From Hsuehochloa calcarea (Eukaryota; Streptophyta; Magnoliopsida; Poales; Poaceae), in contig CM070599.1 in NCBI GenBank assembly GCA_036346395.1, forward strand, positions 32,851,232 through 32,915,231: 64,000 nt of DNA, written 5' to 3'. Under the pieces are notes generated by a model, which was not told the origin of the DNA, searched no databases, and worked only from the letters and a program-made list of their open reading frames with translations. The stretch's first letter is position 1, and every line of letters starts with the position of its first letter. This document shows, piece by piece, positions 1-10,344 of this stretch. The translations under genes and the position numbers were made by a program.

Positions 1-609
1 AAGTCATAATGGCGAAGGAGGTCACGATCTGCCTTCTGCACCTTATGACACTCCTGGTAGAGAGAAGAAACCAATTCGTCCAGCTGATGCCAGAGACTGA
101 CCAGAGCTCGAAAGAAGTCGTCGACGGAGGAGCCCTCCTGGCAAAGCCTCTTCAACTCACGCTAAAGCGAAAAAGAACTGAGCCTCGCTGCTCTGCTGGA
201 ATCGTTCGTGCAAATACTCTCAGATCTGACGAGTGGAACGCAAACCAACAATGTCTGGTCGAATAAAATCGTCGACGTTGACCACCAGGATGGCTCGAAC
301 ACGGGCCTCATCAGCACACCAGCGCTCAAAAGCGTCTATGACATGGAAGGCATCATCAATAGCATCAACAGGAGTAGTAGTGGCCTCTACCTCCTTCTTG
401 GCGACCTCATCTTCTGCAAGAGGTGAAGAAGTAGGCTGTTTGGGAGGAGGCTGAACCAGCGACGGTGGACAAGGTCGAGCATCAGTGACATATCCCCAAA
501 GACGAAGACCATTGAGCGTGATCTCCATGAGTGAAGACCACAACCTGTAGTTTGTTCCATGAAGCTTTGTTCCCGAGAATAGGATCGCATCTGATGGAAC
601 GGAAGCCAT
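1..609 (-). pseudogene. Copia gag fragment (UBN2-type), frameshifted and incomplete
   Basis: The frame starts with Met at 609 and reads a gag N-terminus with the hallmark region NYRLWSS...GLRLWGYV at about residues 20-41, then a Pro-rich insert. It stops at 220. Downstream (minus strand, about 200 to 1) a shifted frame continues in gag style (for example SSVDDFFRALVSLWHQL), so at least one frameshift separates the two parts. Gag would form the particle of the retroelement. This copy cannot make it. Confidence 0.75.
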
Positions 610-1193
610 CGGTAGGCGGCGTGGGACGACGCGGCAATGAAGGCAACAAAGTCTAATAAGCGGCGCTGGACGGCGTAGCGGTTAAATCGGCGTATTGTTT
701 TTTTAGTTTTTTTTTTTGGAAATACTCTGTTTTTATAGAAACCAATCAGTTTTTATACCACGCGAAGGCGTCCTCGGCTCGATCCAATCACGGGCATCGA
801 CAGGGGCGGCAGCGTGCGCGGATGCCGACCGAACGGGCGGCGGCATTGAATGGCGGGGCATCAGGCGGCGGTGGCAATCCAGGCGAGCAAGCGGTGGCGA
901 TCAAGGCGAGCAGCGGCGGTGGCGGCAGCGGTATTGGGAGACCCGTAAACGACGGCGTCGAGCGGTGGCGTCGGCGGCCGTAGAGGCGGCGGCGGCGGCG
1001 ACCCGCAGCGATGGTGTCGAGCGTGGCGGTGATTGGGAGACCCGTGAGGCAACGACATCAGCGGCCCGTGGCGGCGGCATCGGGCGGCCCGGCGGCGGCG
1101 GGTGACTGCAGCGACGGTGTTAGGCGATGGCGGCGGCAGCGTCAGACGGCGGGGGGTCGGGATGGCAACAGAAGGAGCTAAGATAGAGTTCTA

Positions 1194-1205
1194 GCTCTAA
1201 TACCA
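1194..1205 (-). other. Primer binding site (initiator Met-tRNA type)
   Basis: On the minus strand this reads TGGTATTAGAGC, one base away from the usual TGGTATCAGAGC that pairs with initiator methionine tRNA. It abuts the LTR directly, as in Copia elements. Confidence 0.75.
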
Positions 1206-1351
1206 TGTTACGAATATTATGTATGTATTCATAAGACCTAATAAACAATATATAAGGAGTACAAAAAGAATGTTACATAGAAATATATCGTACACATATA
1301 AGAAAATACAAAAGTTATATAAGAAAATATAAAATAATTCCTATTCTAACA
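1206..1351 (-). repeat. 5' LTR (146 bp) of the left-edge Copia element
   Basis: The segment begins TGTTA and ends TAACA on the plus strand, the inverted termini expected of a Copia LTR. It is directly followed on its inner side by a primer binding site. It is AT-rich and contains no gene. At 146 bp it is very short for an LTR and similar in size to those of the Copia element at 9547-14833. Confidence 0.75.
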
Positions 1352-1817
1352 AAGTTAACGTGTGATGTCTGCTGCTTTAGTTGGGTGACTTGCCTCGTTG
1401 CATTCTGCTGTTCTTTTTCTTCATCGTTTCTATGTTCCAGTGTTCAGTGTCTCGAGGTGCTCATGCAGTTTCTGTGTTCTTCGGTCAGAGTTCACAAGTA
1501 ACACACTGCATTCCTATTCCTAACTCTAGCTTGTTAACCTATGCAGTATGCATGATGAGCCGAATTCCCAAACAAGCAAACAAAAAAGAATCTCGCAAGT
1601 TAAGGTTTGCTCCATGTCAGTATCAGGTAATTTCTTGTGCGTGAAGGAGTCGTCGCTGCGAGTTGCAAACCTGCACAATAGCAAGCGTTCAAAACGGCGT
1701 GCGAAACGCCCCCATTTTGACCTGACTAGTCCACTCTTCCCCACCAACTCAACTCCGATCGACGACAAAACAGCGCAGAAAGCAACAAGCGAATCCCCCA
1801 TCCGATTCCCAAATCAA
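1352..1817. other. Upstream region and presumed promoter/5' UTR of PPOX2
   Basis: This is a 466-bp gap between the Copia LTR and the first in-frame PPOX2 ATG. No clear TATA box was seen. From about 1720 the composition becomes C-rich and lacks purine runs, as in a grass 5' UTR. A frame runs open from 1548 into the PPOX2 start, but nothing resembles a coding exon upstream of 1818. Confidence 0.4.
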
Positions 1818-4800
1818 ATGCTCTCTTCTACTCACTCTTCCACCCGCTTCCCCTCGCCCCATCCTTATCTCTCCGCGCGCGCGCGCCGGCTCCGCCCCGC
1901 CGTCCTCGCCATGGCCGCCTCCGACGACCCCCTCCCCGCGCCCGCCAGGTCGGTCGCCGTCGTCGGCGCCGGCGTCAGGTCAGAGTTCTACGACATCTCT
2001 ATCGCGGGTGGCGTGCTTACTAAAATTTTGGTGGGTCGTGTCGTGTGCCCGTGAGGTGTTTGATGAATTGGTGGTGGTGTGGCCATGGTTCTGTGCAGTG
2101 GGCTCGCGGCGGCGTACAAGCTGAGGAGGAGCGGCGTGCGAGTCACGGTGTTCGAGGCGGCCGACAGGGCGGGAGGGAAGATACGGAGCAACTCCGAGGG
2201 CGGGTTCCTCTGGGACGAAGGGGCCAACACCATGGTGAGCGCATTTCTTGTTGTTTGATTGGAATACGAGGTTGTGTTAGCAGAGTTTTGGGCTCTTTTT
2301 TAAACAAAACAGCAAAAATAACCGTCCGGTCTGAAATGACAAAAATACATTCCTACAGCGTGAATTTGCTGTGAAAAGCCACGGTGGTGCTTCCAGTCTG
2401 CGGTAGTGTGTCGTGCTCCTAGTCCGCGGCAAGAGCGTGCCAGGTGGTCTGCGCACGCTCTGCCGCGGACTGGGAGGATGCCATTTTTGTTGTTTCGGGC
2501 GTGGGGCCTAGGTTTACTATTGAAAATAAAAAACGTGTCATTTCAGCCAAAGACTCGTGTTAGTGTGCATTGTTTCTTTTGTATGTTTTGGATCGTGGTA
2601 CTAGTGAAAGGATCAAGCAAACTGAGCAACCTGTGCGCATGCGCTGTTAGTGCTCGTTGCCGCATCGGCTAACATGCATGTGTTTGTGTGTGCAATTGGG
2701 CCCTTGGTTGGGCATGTCAGGGTGGTAAAACAAGGAGCATACTCCTCTCCTTGTTCAAAGTAGTTGGAGGCTAGTAGATTTGTTGATGACATAATAATTC
2801 TTCTGCCTGCAGACGGAAAGTGAATTGGAGGCTAGTAGCCTAATAGATGATCTTGGTCTCCAAGACAGACAGCAGTATGTATGTGCCAATGTTATCTGTG
2901 AATAATAACTCATGTTTGAATGTTGTCTGTAAAATGTTTCAATTTACAGAAATTAACCTGATGGGTTCAATGCCTGTTTCAGCCTAACTCGCAACATAAG
3001 CGTTACATTGTCAAAGATGGAGCACCAGCACTGGTAAATAGGCTTTTGATGCAATCATGCATGCATCTTCTTTTCTATTTTTCCTATATTATACCTCACT
3101 TTAAAATGTTCTCCTTTTTGGTCCCAAAAGATTCCATCAGATCCCATTGCGCTAATGAAAAGCACTGTTCTTTCCACAAAATCAAAGGTACGCTCGGTTA
3201 TTGAATACTAACTGTTACAGTACATACTACACAATGACACCCTAACCCCTTCGATATGAGTTGTTTGTTGCCACTGATAGATTGAACTTCATAGCAAAGT
3301 AGAAACACTTGTATCAAACTACTAATGTTAATTACCACCACCATGACCTGAATTAGCTGTTTTCAGTTAACTACTTGACAAATTTGTACAATTCTCTAGA
3401 CTTTTGTTCTGGAGTAATGTGATTGTGAGCATCATATTGTGTTGTTTTTAATGAACTATGTCCTCCTATCCTTGCAGTTCAAGTTATTTCTGGAACCATT
3501 TCTCTACGAGAAATCTAGCACAAGGAACTCTGGAAAAGTGTCTGATGAGCATTTAAGTGAGAGGTGAACCTTCATACTTAAGTGTTTTGCATTGGTGTAA
3601 TATTCATATGTTCAGATTACCTAGTGTTACACTAATCCTCATGTCCTTGTGAATCTCTCTAGGTAAAAAGAAGGCATAGATTGCATATCATACTTCTTTG
3701 CACTGTGCATTACTTTTGTTTAGTGGAGATATTTGATTTCCCTGTTTCGACACCTTTTCAGTGTTGGGAGTTTCTTTGAACGCCACTTTGGAAAAGAGGT
3801 GAGTTTTTTTCCTTGAAGAAAATCATGAATAATTGACCATACACGGTTAAAAGCCCTGCAGCTCTCATCATAACCAATCATGGCTAAGAACTTTCAGCTT
3901 GATTACAGGTTGTTGACTATCTTATTGATCCATTTGTAGCTGGAACAAGTGCAGGAGATCCTGAGTCATTATCTGTAAGTTATTATGTCCTGTATTCCTG
4001 TACCATTATTTGCATTTTTTAGATCTATATATTGCTTTGTATTGCCACAGTAAATATGCAGTCATAGTTATTAGTTTATTTAATTTTGTGTGTATAAACA
4101 GCATACGCGCTTTTACATGTGATGCATTCTTGCTAATGATAATCTACAACAATTATCAGTCTAAATGATCAGATTGGCGTAACTGTGCTGGTTTGGAGTA
4201 ACAGTTCTTTTTGTGCAGATTCGTCATGCATTTCCGGGGTTATGGAAGTTAGAAAAGAAGTAAGTTTGTACATTGATTTTATTTGTTCATTGCATTCAAT
4301 TTCCATTTTTTGCATTTCCATTAGTTGTCTTGTCCACATTATTGCTTTTGCTATCTCCCATGCATTCTTATGTTAACACCTGCATGTACTCACATTTACT
4401 GCATAGTGCTGTAGTGCATTGTATCAGTTTAAAAGTGTCAAAATTCAACATGTCAAGATTGCATTTTCATGATATTTTTCATCTATCCTTGTTTCTTGCA
4501 TTTTTTTCTTGGGTCCTGTTGTTAGCCTGTTACTGCACTATCTGTTGTTTTCCCCTACTGGACTTTCGTGAATTGGACATTGACAGATGATCTCCCTGTA
4601 TTATGCTTATTGTGTGCACCATCTATCATCTTGCTTTTCCTCGTTATTTGACAATCTAGTGCAGTTTCTCTCCAAATATTACTTTCTTTTCCTTCCTTTT
4701 GCAGTCAGGCTCTGATTAATTGGCTGTTTAGTAGAATTGACTTATTTGTTTGAGAGGAAATGTTTTTGATGGGGGATTTGAGGATTTGCCACAGCAAAAG

Positions 4801-7800
4801 ATATGCATTCGATGATTTGCCACTCCATGTCTATGTCAGTGAGACATGAGTGACAAATCATCAAATGCATATCTTGGGGTTGTTCGTGTTAGCTTTGTTA
4901 GTTGTTCGTCGCCTCTTGGGGTTGCATCCCCTCTCTTCTTAGTCTCTTGTCTCTTGGTTGCTATCACGTCTTGGTTTTTTCATTTTATTATTATTATTAT
5001 TTGGTTTCTTCGGGGCTCTGGATTGGCCTTGTTGTTTGTACTTGGTTTTGTGCTCTAAACTCTACTTAATGGAATAACGTACAACACTTTTGCGCGTTCT
5101 CGAAAAATCAAATGCACATCTTTTGCTGTCGCAAATCCTCAATAATTCCTTATTAATACTATCTCTGGCAACACAAAGTGTCAACCTAAATTATTGTAAA
5201 TATATTCAGAAAAATGCTTGCATGATTGTACCACAACCAGACTAGAAATGGCTGCTAAATGTAGTGAGTACCTAGCCAGATCATGAACCAAAGCCCGGGT
5301 GTATGATAAACTACTGGGAATAGAATTCTGGTATCATCTGTTGAAATTTCAATGGTAGTCGTGGCCATTGAATCACAAAATGCTGGTAGATACACAGTGA
5401 TTTACATGTGGACCAATGGAACTGCAAGTTGAATTTGTTCAAAAGTTTGTTATAGAATTTACTTCATTATGGGTGGTGATAATAACTACGGCTTTGCACT
5501 TGTAGGATCAAAATGGGCCTCATTATTTTTTGGGTTTCAGCTTGACATTTACATTGCAGCACTTAATTGCAATAAACATGGCCAACAACATTTTTTTTGT
5601 ACCCAATTATGTTTTTTGGTTGTCTTTTTTTCCTAATATGTTACTTCATGCTCCTTCAATGCTCTCAGGTATGGTTCTATCATTGTTGGTGCCATCTTGT
5701 CTAAACTAACAGCTAAAGGTGATTCGGTAAAGACAGGAGGTGCTTCATCAGGGAAAAAAAGGAATAGGCGTGTGTCATTTTCATTTCATGGTGGAATGCA
5801 GGTATTCCTTCATTGACATCCTGTCATTTCCTTTGTTAGTGTCAAAGATATCACAGGCAAACCCTTGTATATGCCCTAGTAATTCCGTTCATGCCAGTTA
5901 AAAATGCTGGATTCAAACTTTGCCATTAAAATAGTAGTTATTTTTCTGCGACTCAAGGACGTAAGTTCACTAGTTCAGTCAATGTACTAGCATCACTGCT
6001 TTAAGAAGTCTCACAAGAGTGGTTATACTTATATCCATTGTCCAGCTTAGACATCCATTTACACCCTGTCATGATCGCTCTTTATTGACTTGGCACAAGC
6101 TTATTAGTTTGCGAAGATTAGGTTTAAGCTAGGTCAAACAAAGACCCAATGATATGTCCAAGAGTAAGGATCTGTCTTGAATATTTTTAACATCACAGCT
6201 GTCGAGAAATAAGAAGTGCAACGGAAGAAATGAGTCAAAAGGTAGCTGCAAAGCAAAGGAGACACGCATAAGCAAATGAAGAGCCTTAGAGTTTAGACAT
6301 CACCAAATATTTTTCATGGTAGTGATAATGAATAAGCGCTGAACATGCCCACATATTGTGAGAGATACTAATCACGCAGTATTAATCAACATGTGGTTGT
6401 GATGCAATTTATCTCGCTCTAAAAAAAGTTGCTGATGACCTTCCCCACTGCATGGTAACATGCTGCATGTTTTGTACTGTACTATTTAACATGTGGTTTT
6501 GAAAAGTTTTATGTTCACTTTTTTTCAGTCACTAATAAATGCACTTCACAAGGAAGTTGGAGATGATAATGTGAAGCTTGGTACAGAAGTGTTGTCATTG
6601 GCATGTAGCTGTGATGGTCTCCCTGCATCTGGTGGGTGGTCAATTTCAGTTGATTCAAAAGATGCTAGTAGCAAGGAGCCTGCAGAGAACCTGTCCTTTG
6701 ATGCTGTTATAATGACAGTAAGAAACACTCATCTGCATTCTGTTTTAAAAGTTTGGTTATTTTATCTGCAATCTGGCAAACTTGCTTGCTGCCGATATGT
6801 AAAATTTGATATTTTTGTACTCATTCAGGCTATTATGGACATTAAACATAGTCACAAAACCAAAATATTTACCCGTAGCATTTTTTCCCCTTCAGGCTCC
6901 ATTGTCTAGTGTCCAGAAGATGAAGTTTACAAAAGGTGGAACGCCCTTTGTGCTAGACTTTCTTCCTAAGGTCAGGTTGGGATCACCGTTTTAGATTAAC
7001 AAATGCAATGATGGATGTTGCTATTGCAAAGAAATTGGTGCTAGGGGAATTTCCTCTTGATGGCTTCAATTGCATTTTTTCCATGCCTGGCACTACGAGA
7101 TCCACGTTGCAGGATTTTCACCTCTTAGTTTGTGTATATATACATGGGTCATTGCCAGACCTCTGTAACTGTGCACTTCATTTTTTTTTACGGAAAATTT
7201 TCGATGCAGTGTTCGATAATGTATATAAAAGTAATGGTGATCTTTATAGCAGCATGTGGGCTTGTGCTAGCTTTTAAGTAAACTCTCCGTTTCCGAACAA
7301 AATGAGTAATGTATATTTTGGACATATATTGGATTTGAAAATGAAGCATATAAGCTGGACATATCAGATTTTATTTTACTGACATGAACATGGGATTGGA
7401 ATAAAGATAGTTTATAGCAGCTATAGCTTCTCCATTGGAAAGTGCGACGTTGCTTGTCCAATTTTATATGATCCAAGATGTAATGGAACTGGATTTCCAC
7501 GTGTTAAGATGCTTCATTGTACTACTTTCCCTATTATTTGATATTTTCTGTGACATACATGTGCATTTGGATAATACTTGAAAACATAGCAGCGTGCTGG
7601 TGTAGTTACAGCCTCAAGCTATCATATTACAAGTATACAATTATGAGATGTGGTGACTCTGATTTCCTGTCAAGAAATACATGGTGATTAATAATTTCAT
7701 AGACCCAAATTATAGCAGCTCTTAACTAGACTTATTACAATTTCTAACATGTATGGATGAATCTCATCTTAATCCATATTTGTTTATTATGCAGGTGGAT

Positions 7801-8952
7801 TATCTGCCGCTATCCCTCATGGTAACAGCTTTTAAGAAGGAAGATGTCAAAAGACCTCTGGAAGGATTTGGGATCTTAATACCCTATAAGGAACAACAAA
7901 AACATGGTCTGAAAACCTTTGGTAGGTTAGCTCAGCTTAATTTGAACTATTTTTCAGCTTGCAGAAGCTTATATTTTGAGCTGTGAATTATTATTTTATT
8001 GAATTTGTTTTTGTTGATTCTGATTTGTAGTGTTTCCCTCCACAACTTTACAAATGTGACTGTTTCTTGTATAGGGACTCTCTTCTCCTCGATGATGTTT
8101 CCAGATCGAGCTCCTACTGACCAATATTTATATACGACGTTTGTTGGGGGAAGCCACAACAGAGATCTCGCTGGAGCTCCAACGTATAAAACTTATTTTG
8201 ATTATATATGTTATAGTTCTATTTTAGCTAGATTATTCTTATAATATACTTCTGCAGGGATATTTTAAAACAACTTGTGACCTCTGACCTTAGAAAGCTC
8301 TTGGGTGTAGAGGGGCAACCAACTTTTGTGAAGTAAGTATAACATATTGTCCTAATTGTAGCAATTGTCCATTTTGCTATATGTTTCCCCTTTTTGTGTT
8401 TGTGTCATGGTTTGTCGTCTTGTAGGGAGTTAAGAATTCGTGCAATTTGTTTCACCACCACATACTCATGTAATTTAGCACAGTGTTTCTTCTGTTACTC
8501 AGGCATATACACTGGAGAAATGATTTTCCTTTGTATGGCCGTGATTATGATTCGGTATTGGAAGCTATAGAAAAGATGGAGAAAAATCTTCCAGGGTTCT
8601 TCTACGCAGGCAAGTCCATAAAGGCATCCTATTGTTATTATTTCCCATCACAACATATTGTGTTCCTTGGTCTGCTGAAAAGGATGCTCTAATCAAAGAA
8701 AACATGTATAGCATCTAAACAATCTTGTCAAAGTTTTCTAGAGCAAACCAGAAATATTAACCCCATCAAGTAACACTTTAATTTGATGTTAAGTTAGAAA
8801 TATTATTTGAGCTTTTGTTCTATCGTATAGGAAATAACAAGGATGGGTTGGCTGTTGGAAATGTTATAGCTTCAGGAAGTAAGGCTGCTGAACTTGTGCT
8901 CTCGTATCTTGAATCTGGCACCAAGAAGACAATTAAAATTGAAGGTATCTAA
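1818..8952 (+). CDS. PPOX2: Protoporphyrinogen oxidase, mitochondrial-type (PPOX2), 17 exons
   Basis: Oxidises protoporphyrinogen IX to protoporphyrin IX, the last step shared by heme and chlorophyll synthesis. It is an FAD enzyme and the target of diphenyl-ether-type herbicides. Exons: 1818-1978, 2099-2234, 2813-2878, 2983-3033, 3131-3187, 3478-3563, 3762-3798, 3909-3974, 4219-4259, 5669-5801, 6529-6717, 6896-6970, 7795-7921, 8075-8183, 8258-8332, 8503-8609, 8831-8952; together 545 aa in one frame. The first ~31 residues are Ser/Arg-rich and look like a transit peptide. The FAD Rossmann motif GAGVSG is at residues 50-55, followed by the EGANTM segment. FVAGTSAGDP lies at 207-216 and the C-terminal FAD-contacting FFYAGN...GLAVGNVIASG is in the last two exons. 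A second in-frame ATG is at 1911 (Met32). The last intron starts with GC. All other borders are GT-AG. The stop is TAA at 8950-8952; splicing at the GAAG/GTATCT just before it is possible but not favoured. Confidence 0.93.
4780..5140. mobile_element. Foldback MITE in PPOX2 intron 9, interrupted by a LINE-like fragment
   Basis: The outer parts, 4780-4875 and 5123-5140 plus the duplicated site, form a near-perfect palindrome when the inner insert is left out. The left arm begins GAGGATTTGCCACAGCAA. The right arm, reverse complemented, begins GAGGATTTGCGACAGCAA, and the match continues for about 50 bases to a centre near 4837. This is the structure of a small foldback MITE of roughly 115 bp. It lies within the 1.4-kb intron between exons 9 and 10. 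No coding capacity is present. Confidence 0.7.
4876..5106 (+). mobile_element. LINE-like 3' fragment nested inside the MITE
   Basis: The insert is flanked by matching 16-bp sites, 4860-4875 and 5107-5122, which differ at one base (ATCAAATGCAT/CATCTT) and look like a target site duplication. Its 3' end, with GCGCGTTCTCGAAAA before the second site, resembles the tail of grass L1-type retroelements. It is about 230 bp, so strongly 5'-truncated, and codes for nothing recognisable. Confidence 0.6.
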
Positions 8953-9541
8953 CCTGTCTTCTAGCAATGGCAGACAATATTTATCAGTTTATGTAGATTA
9001 AAAACGATAGCATGGTTGCAAATATCATATTCTCTTCGTGAAGCCTAAACATTGACCAGAAGTATAGCCACTTGTGTAAAGATGGGCGAGGAGTGTAAAA
9101 ATCATTCTGGTGGCCGGAGATGTTCTCATGTTTTTTGAACAGTGATCCTTCACATGTATTTGTTTTGACAACAAAAGTAAATTTCTCAAAATGTTTCTGA
9201 GAATTTATGACATGTACAATTTAACCAGATGGGATTTTAGCAGTACAGCCTCTTCCCAGATTGCATGGTGCACAAGAGTTTTCTATGTGCACACACGACC
9301 CTTAAATCATTACAATGTTCCTTGTACGTTTATACGAGATGCCCCTCTGAACAATAACCATCCCTGCGTTGCAGTAATCATCAGACTGTAGAATTATTTG
9401 CCTGCCATTGTGGGTGTTAAGTAAAACATACACCTACTTGTAGTAGACATCAATAGCCATTTCTGACTGACATACTTCGGTGTTGTCTGGTCACTGGGTA
9501 GGCAAGAGAAGTCTTCACCTAGTGATGCATCTTTACTACAT
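8953..9541. other. PPOX2 3' flank up to the Copia insertion
   Basis: AT-rich DNA without a convincing reading frame or repeat. It probably includes the PPOX2 3' UTR. The poly(A) site cannot be placed by eye. The Copia insertion begins only about 0.6 kb after the stop codon and could disturb or replace the native transcript end. Confidence 0.35.
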
Positions 9542-9546
9542 ACTAC

Positions 9547-9675
9547 TGTTAGAGATATATATATAGTTGTGTTATTCCCTATTATTATGGGGGTTATTTG
9601 TATATTCACCCTCTGTACTTGTCTATATATACTGGCCCTTTGGTCCCCTGAGAATATAAGTTGTTATTCCTAACA
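9547..9675 (+). repeat. 5' LTR (129 bp) of the Copia element
   Basis: Starts TGTTAGAGATATATA and ends CCTAACA, with 5-base inverted termini TGTTA/TAACA. It contains the TATA-like string CTATATATACTG near 9634, a candidate promoter. It is immediately followed by the primer binding site. Confidence 0.9.
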
Positions 9676-9687
9676 TGGTATCAGAGC
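9676..9687 (+). other. Primer binding site of the Copia element
   Basis: TGGTATCAGAGC, the canonical complement of the initiator methionine tRNA 3' region, abuts the 5' LTR with no gap. Confidence 0.9.
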
Positions 9688-10344
9688 TCATTAGGGTTAC
9701 CTCTCCCGGACGCGCAACTCGTCCTCCCTTGCCCCAGCCGCCGGCTCCCCGCCGCTAGGTCGCTAAGTCGCTCCTCTCTCCGTCGTCGGCGCTCGATCAG
9801 CCGCTTGGTCTCGGATCGATGCTACCATCGACGGACATCTCGGCTCGGTCATTGTTCCCAGGCCAACACTCTGCCGCTAAGAGCTTGACCGCCATGAGAC
9901 GCCAGTTGTTCGATCTCTGCCGTCGGCCTTCGACGCGCCGCCGATCTCTCATTGCCGCTTCGCCGCGCCTCCAGTCGCCGCCGCCTCGTCATTGCCGCCG
10001 CCACGAGATCGCGCCGAGCTAAAGAGGCCGCCTCGTCGCTGCCGTTGTTACCCACAGATTAGCGCCGGATCTGCCGCGCATCATCGCGTGTGGCCGACGC
10101 CGACGCCTCGGCTACTCCGCTCGCGCTGCAGAGGGCCGCCGTCGCCGCCAAGGCTGCCGCCGCCGTCGCCACGGGGTGGGACCCTAGTCCCCCCGTTCGG
10201 TCTCTGCTAGGCCGTGGTTTGTCTGGTGTGTTTATAAGCGGAGCGGGCTATCGATCGGCTGGCCGGGTTCGGCCTTAAAGCAGAGAAGGTAAAAACAATA
10301 TCGTTCTAACCGTCGTGCCGTCCAGCGCTGCCTGTTAGACTTCG

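Larger units (their letters stand above)
1..1351 (-). mobile_element. Copia-type LTR retrotransposon, 5' portion, truncated by window edge
   Basis: Read on the minus strand, this holds a short LTR (1351 to 1206), a primer binding site (1205 to 1194), an untranslated leader of about 585 bp and the start of gag at 609. The rest of the element lies left of the window, so the second LTR and the target duplication cannot be checked. The leader contains GC-rich GGC repeats between about 780 and 1140, which create spurious reading frames on both strands. It lies about 0.47 kb upstream of the PPOX2 start and points away from that gene. Confidence 0.8.

Noticed and set aside
8941..8952. Possible extra splice donor (GAAG/GTATCT) at the end of PPOX2
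   Set aside because: The frame reaches a stop within three codons at about the expected protein length, and no suitable downstream exon was seen before the Copia insertion. Kept as the terminal exon, with slight doubt.
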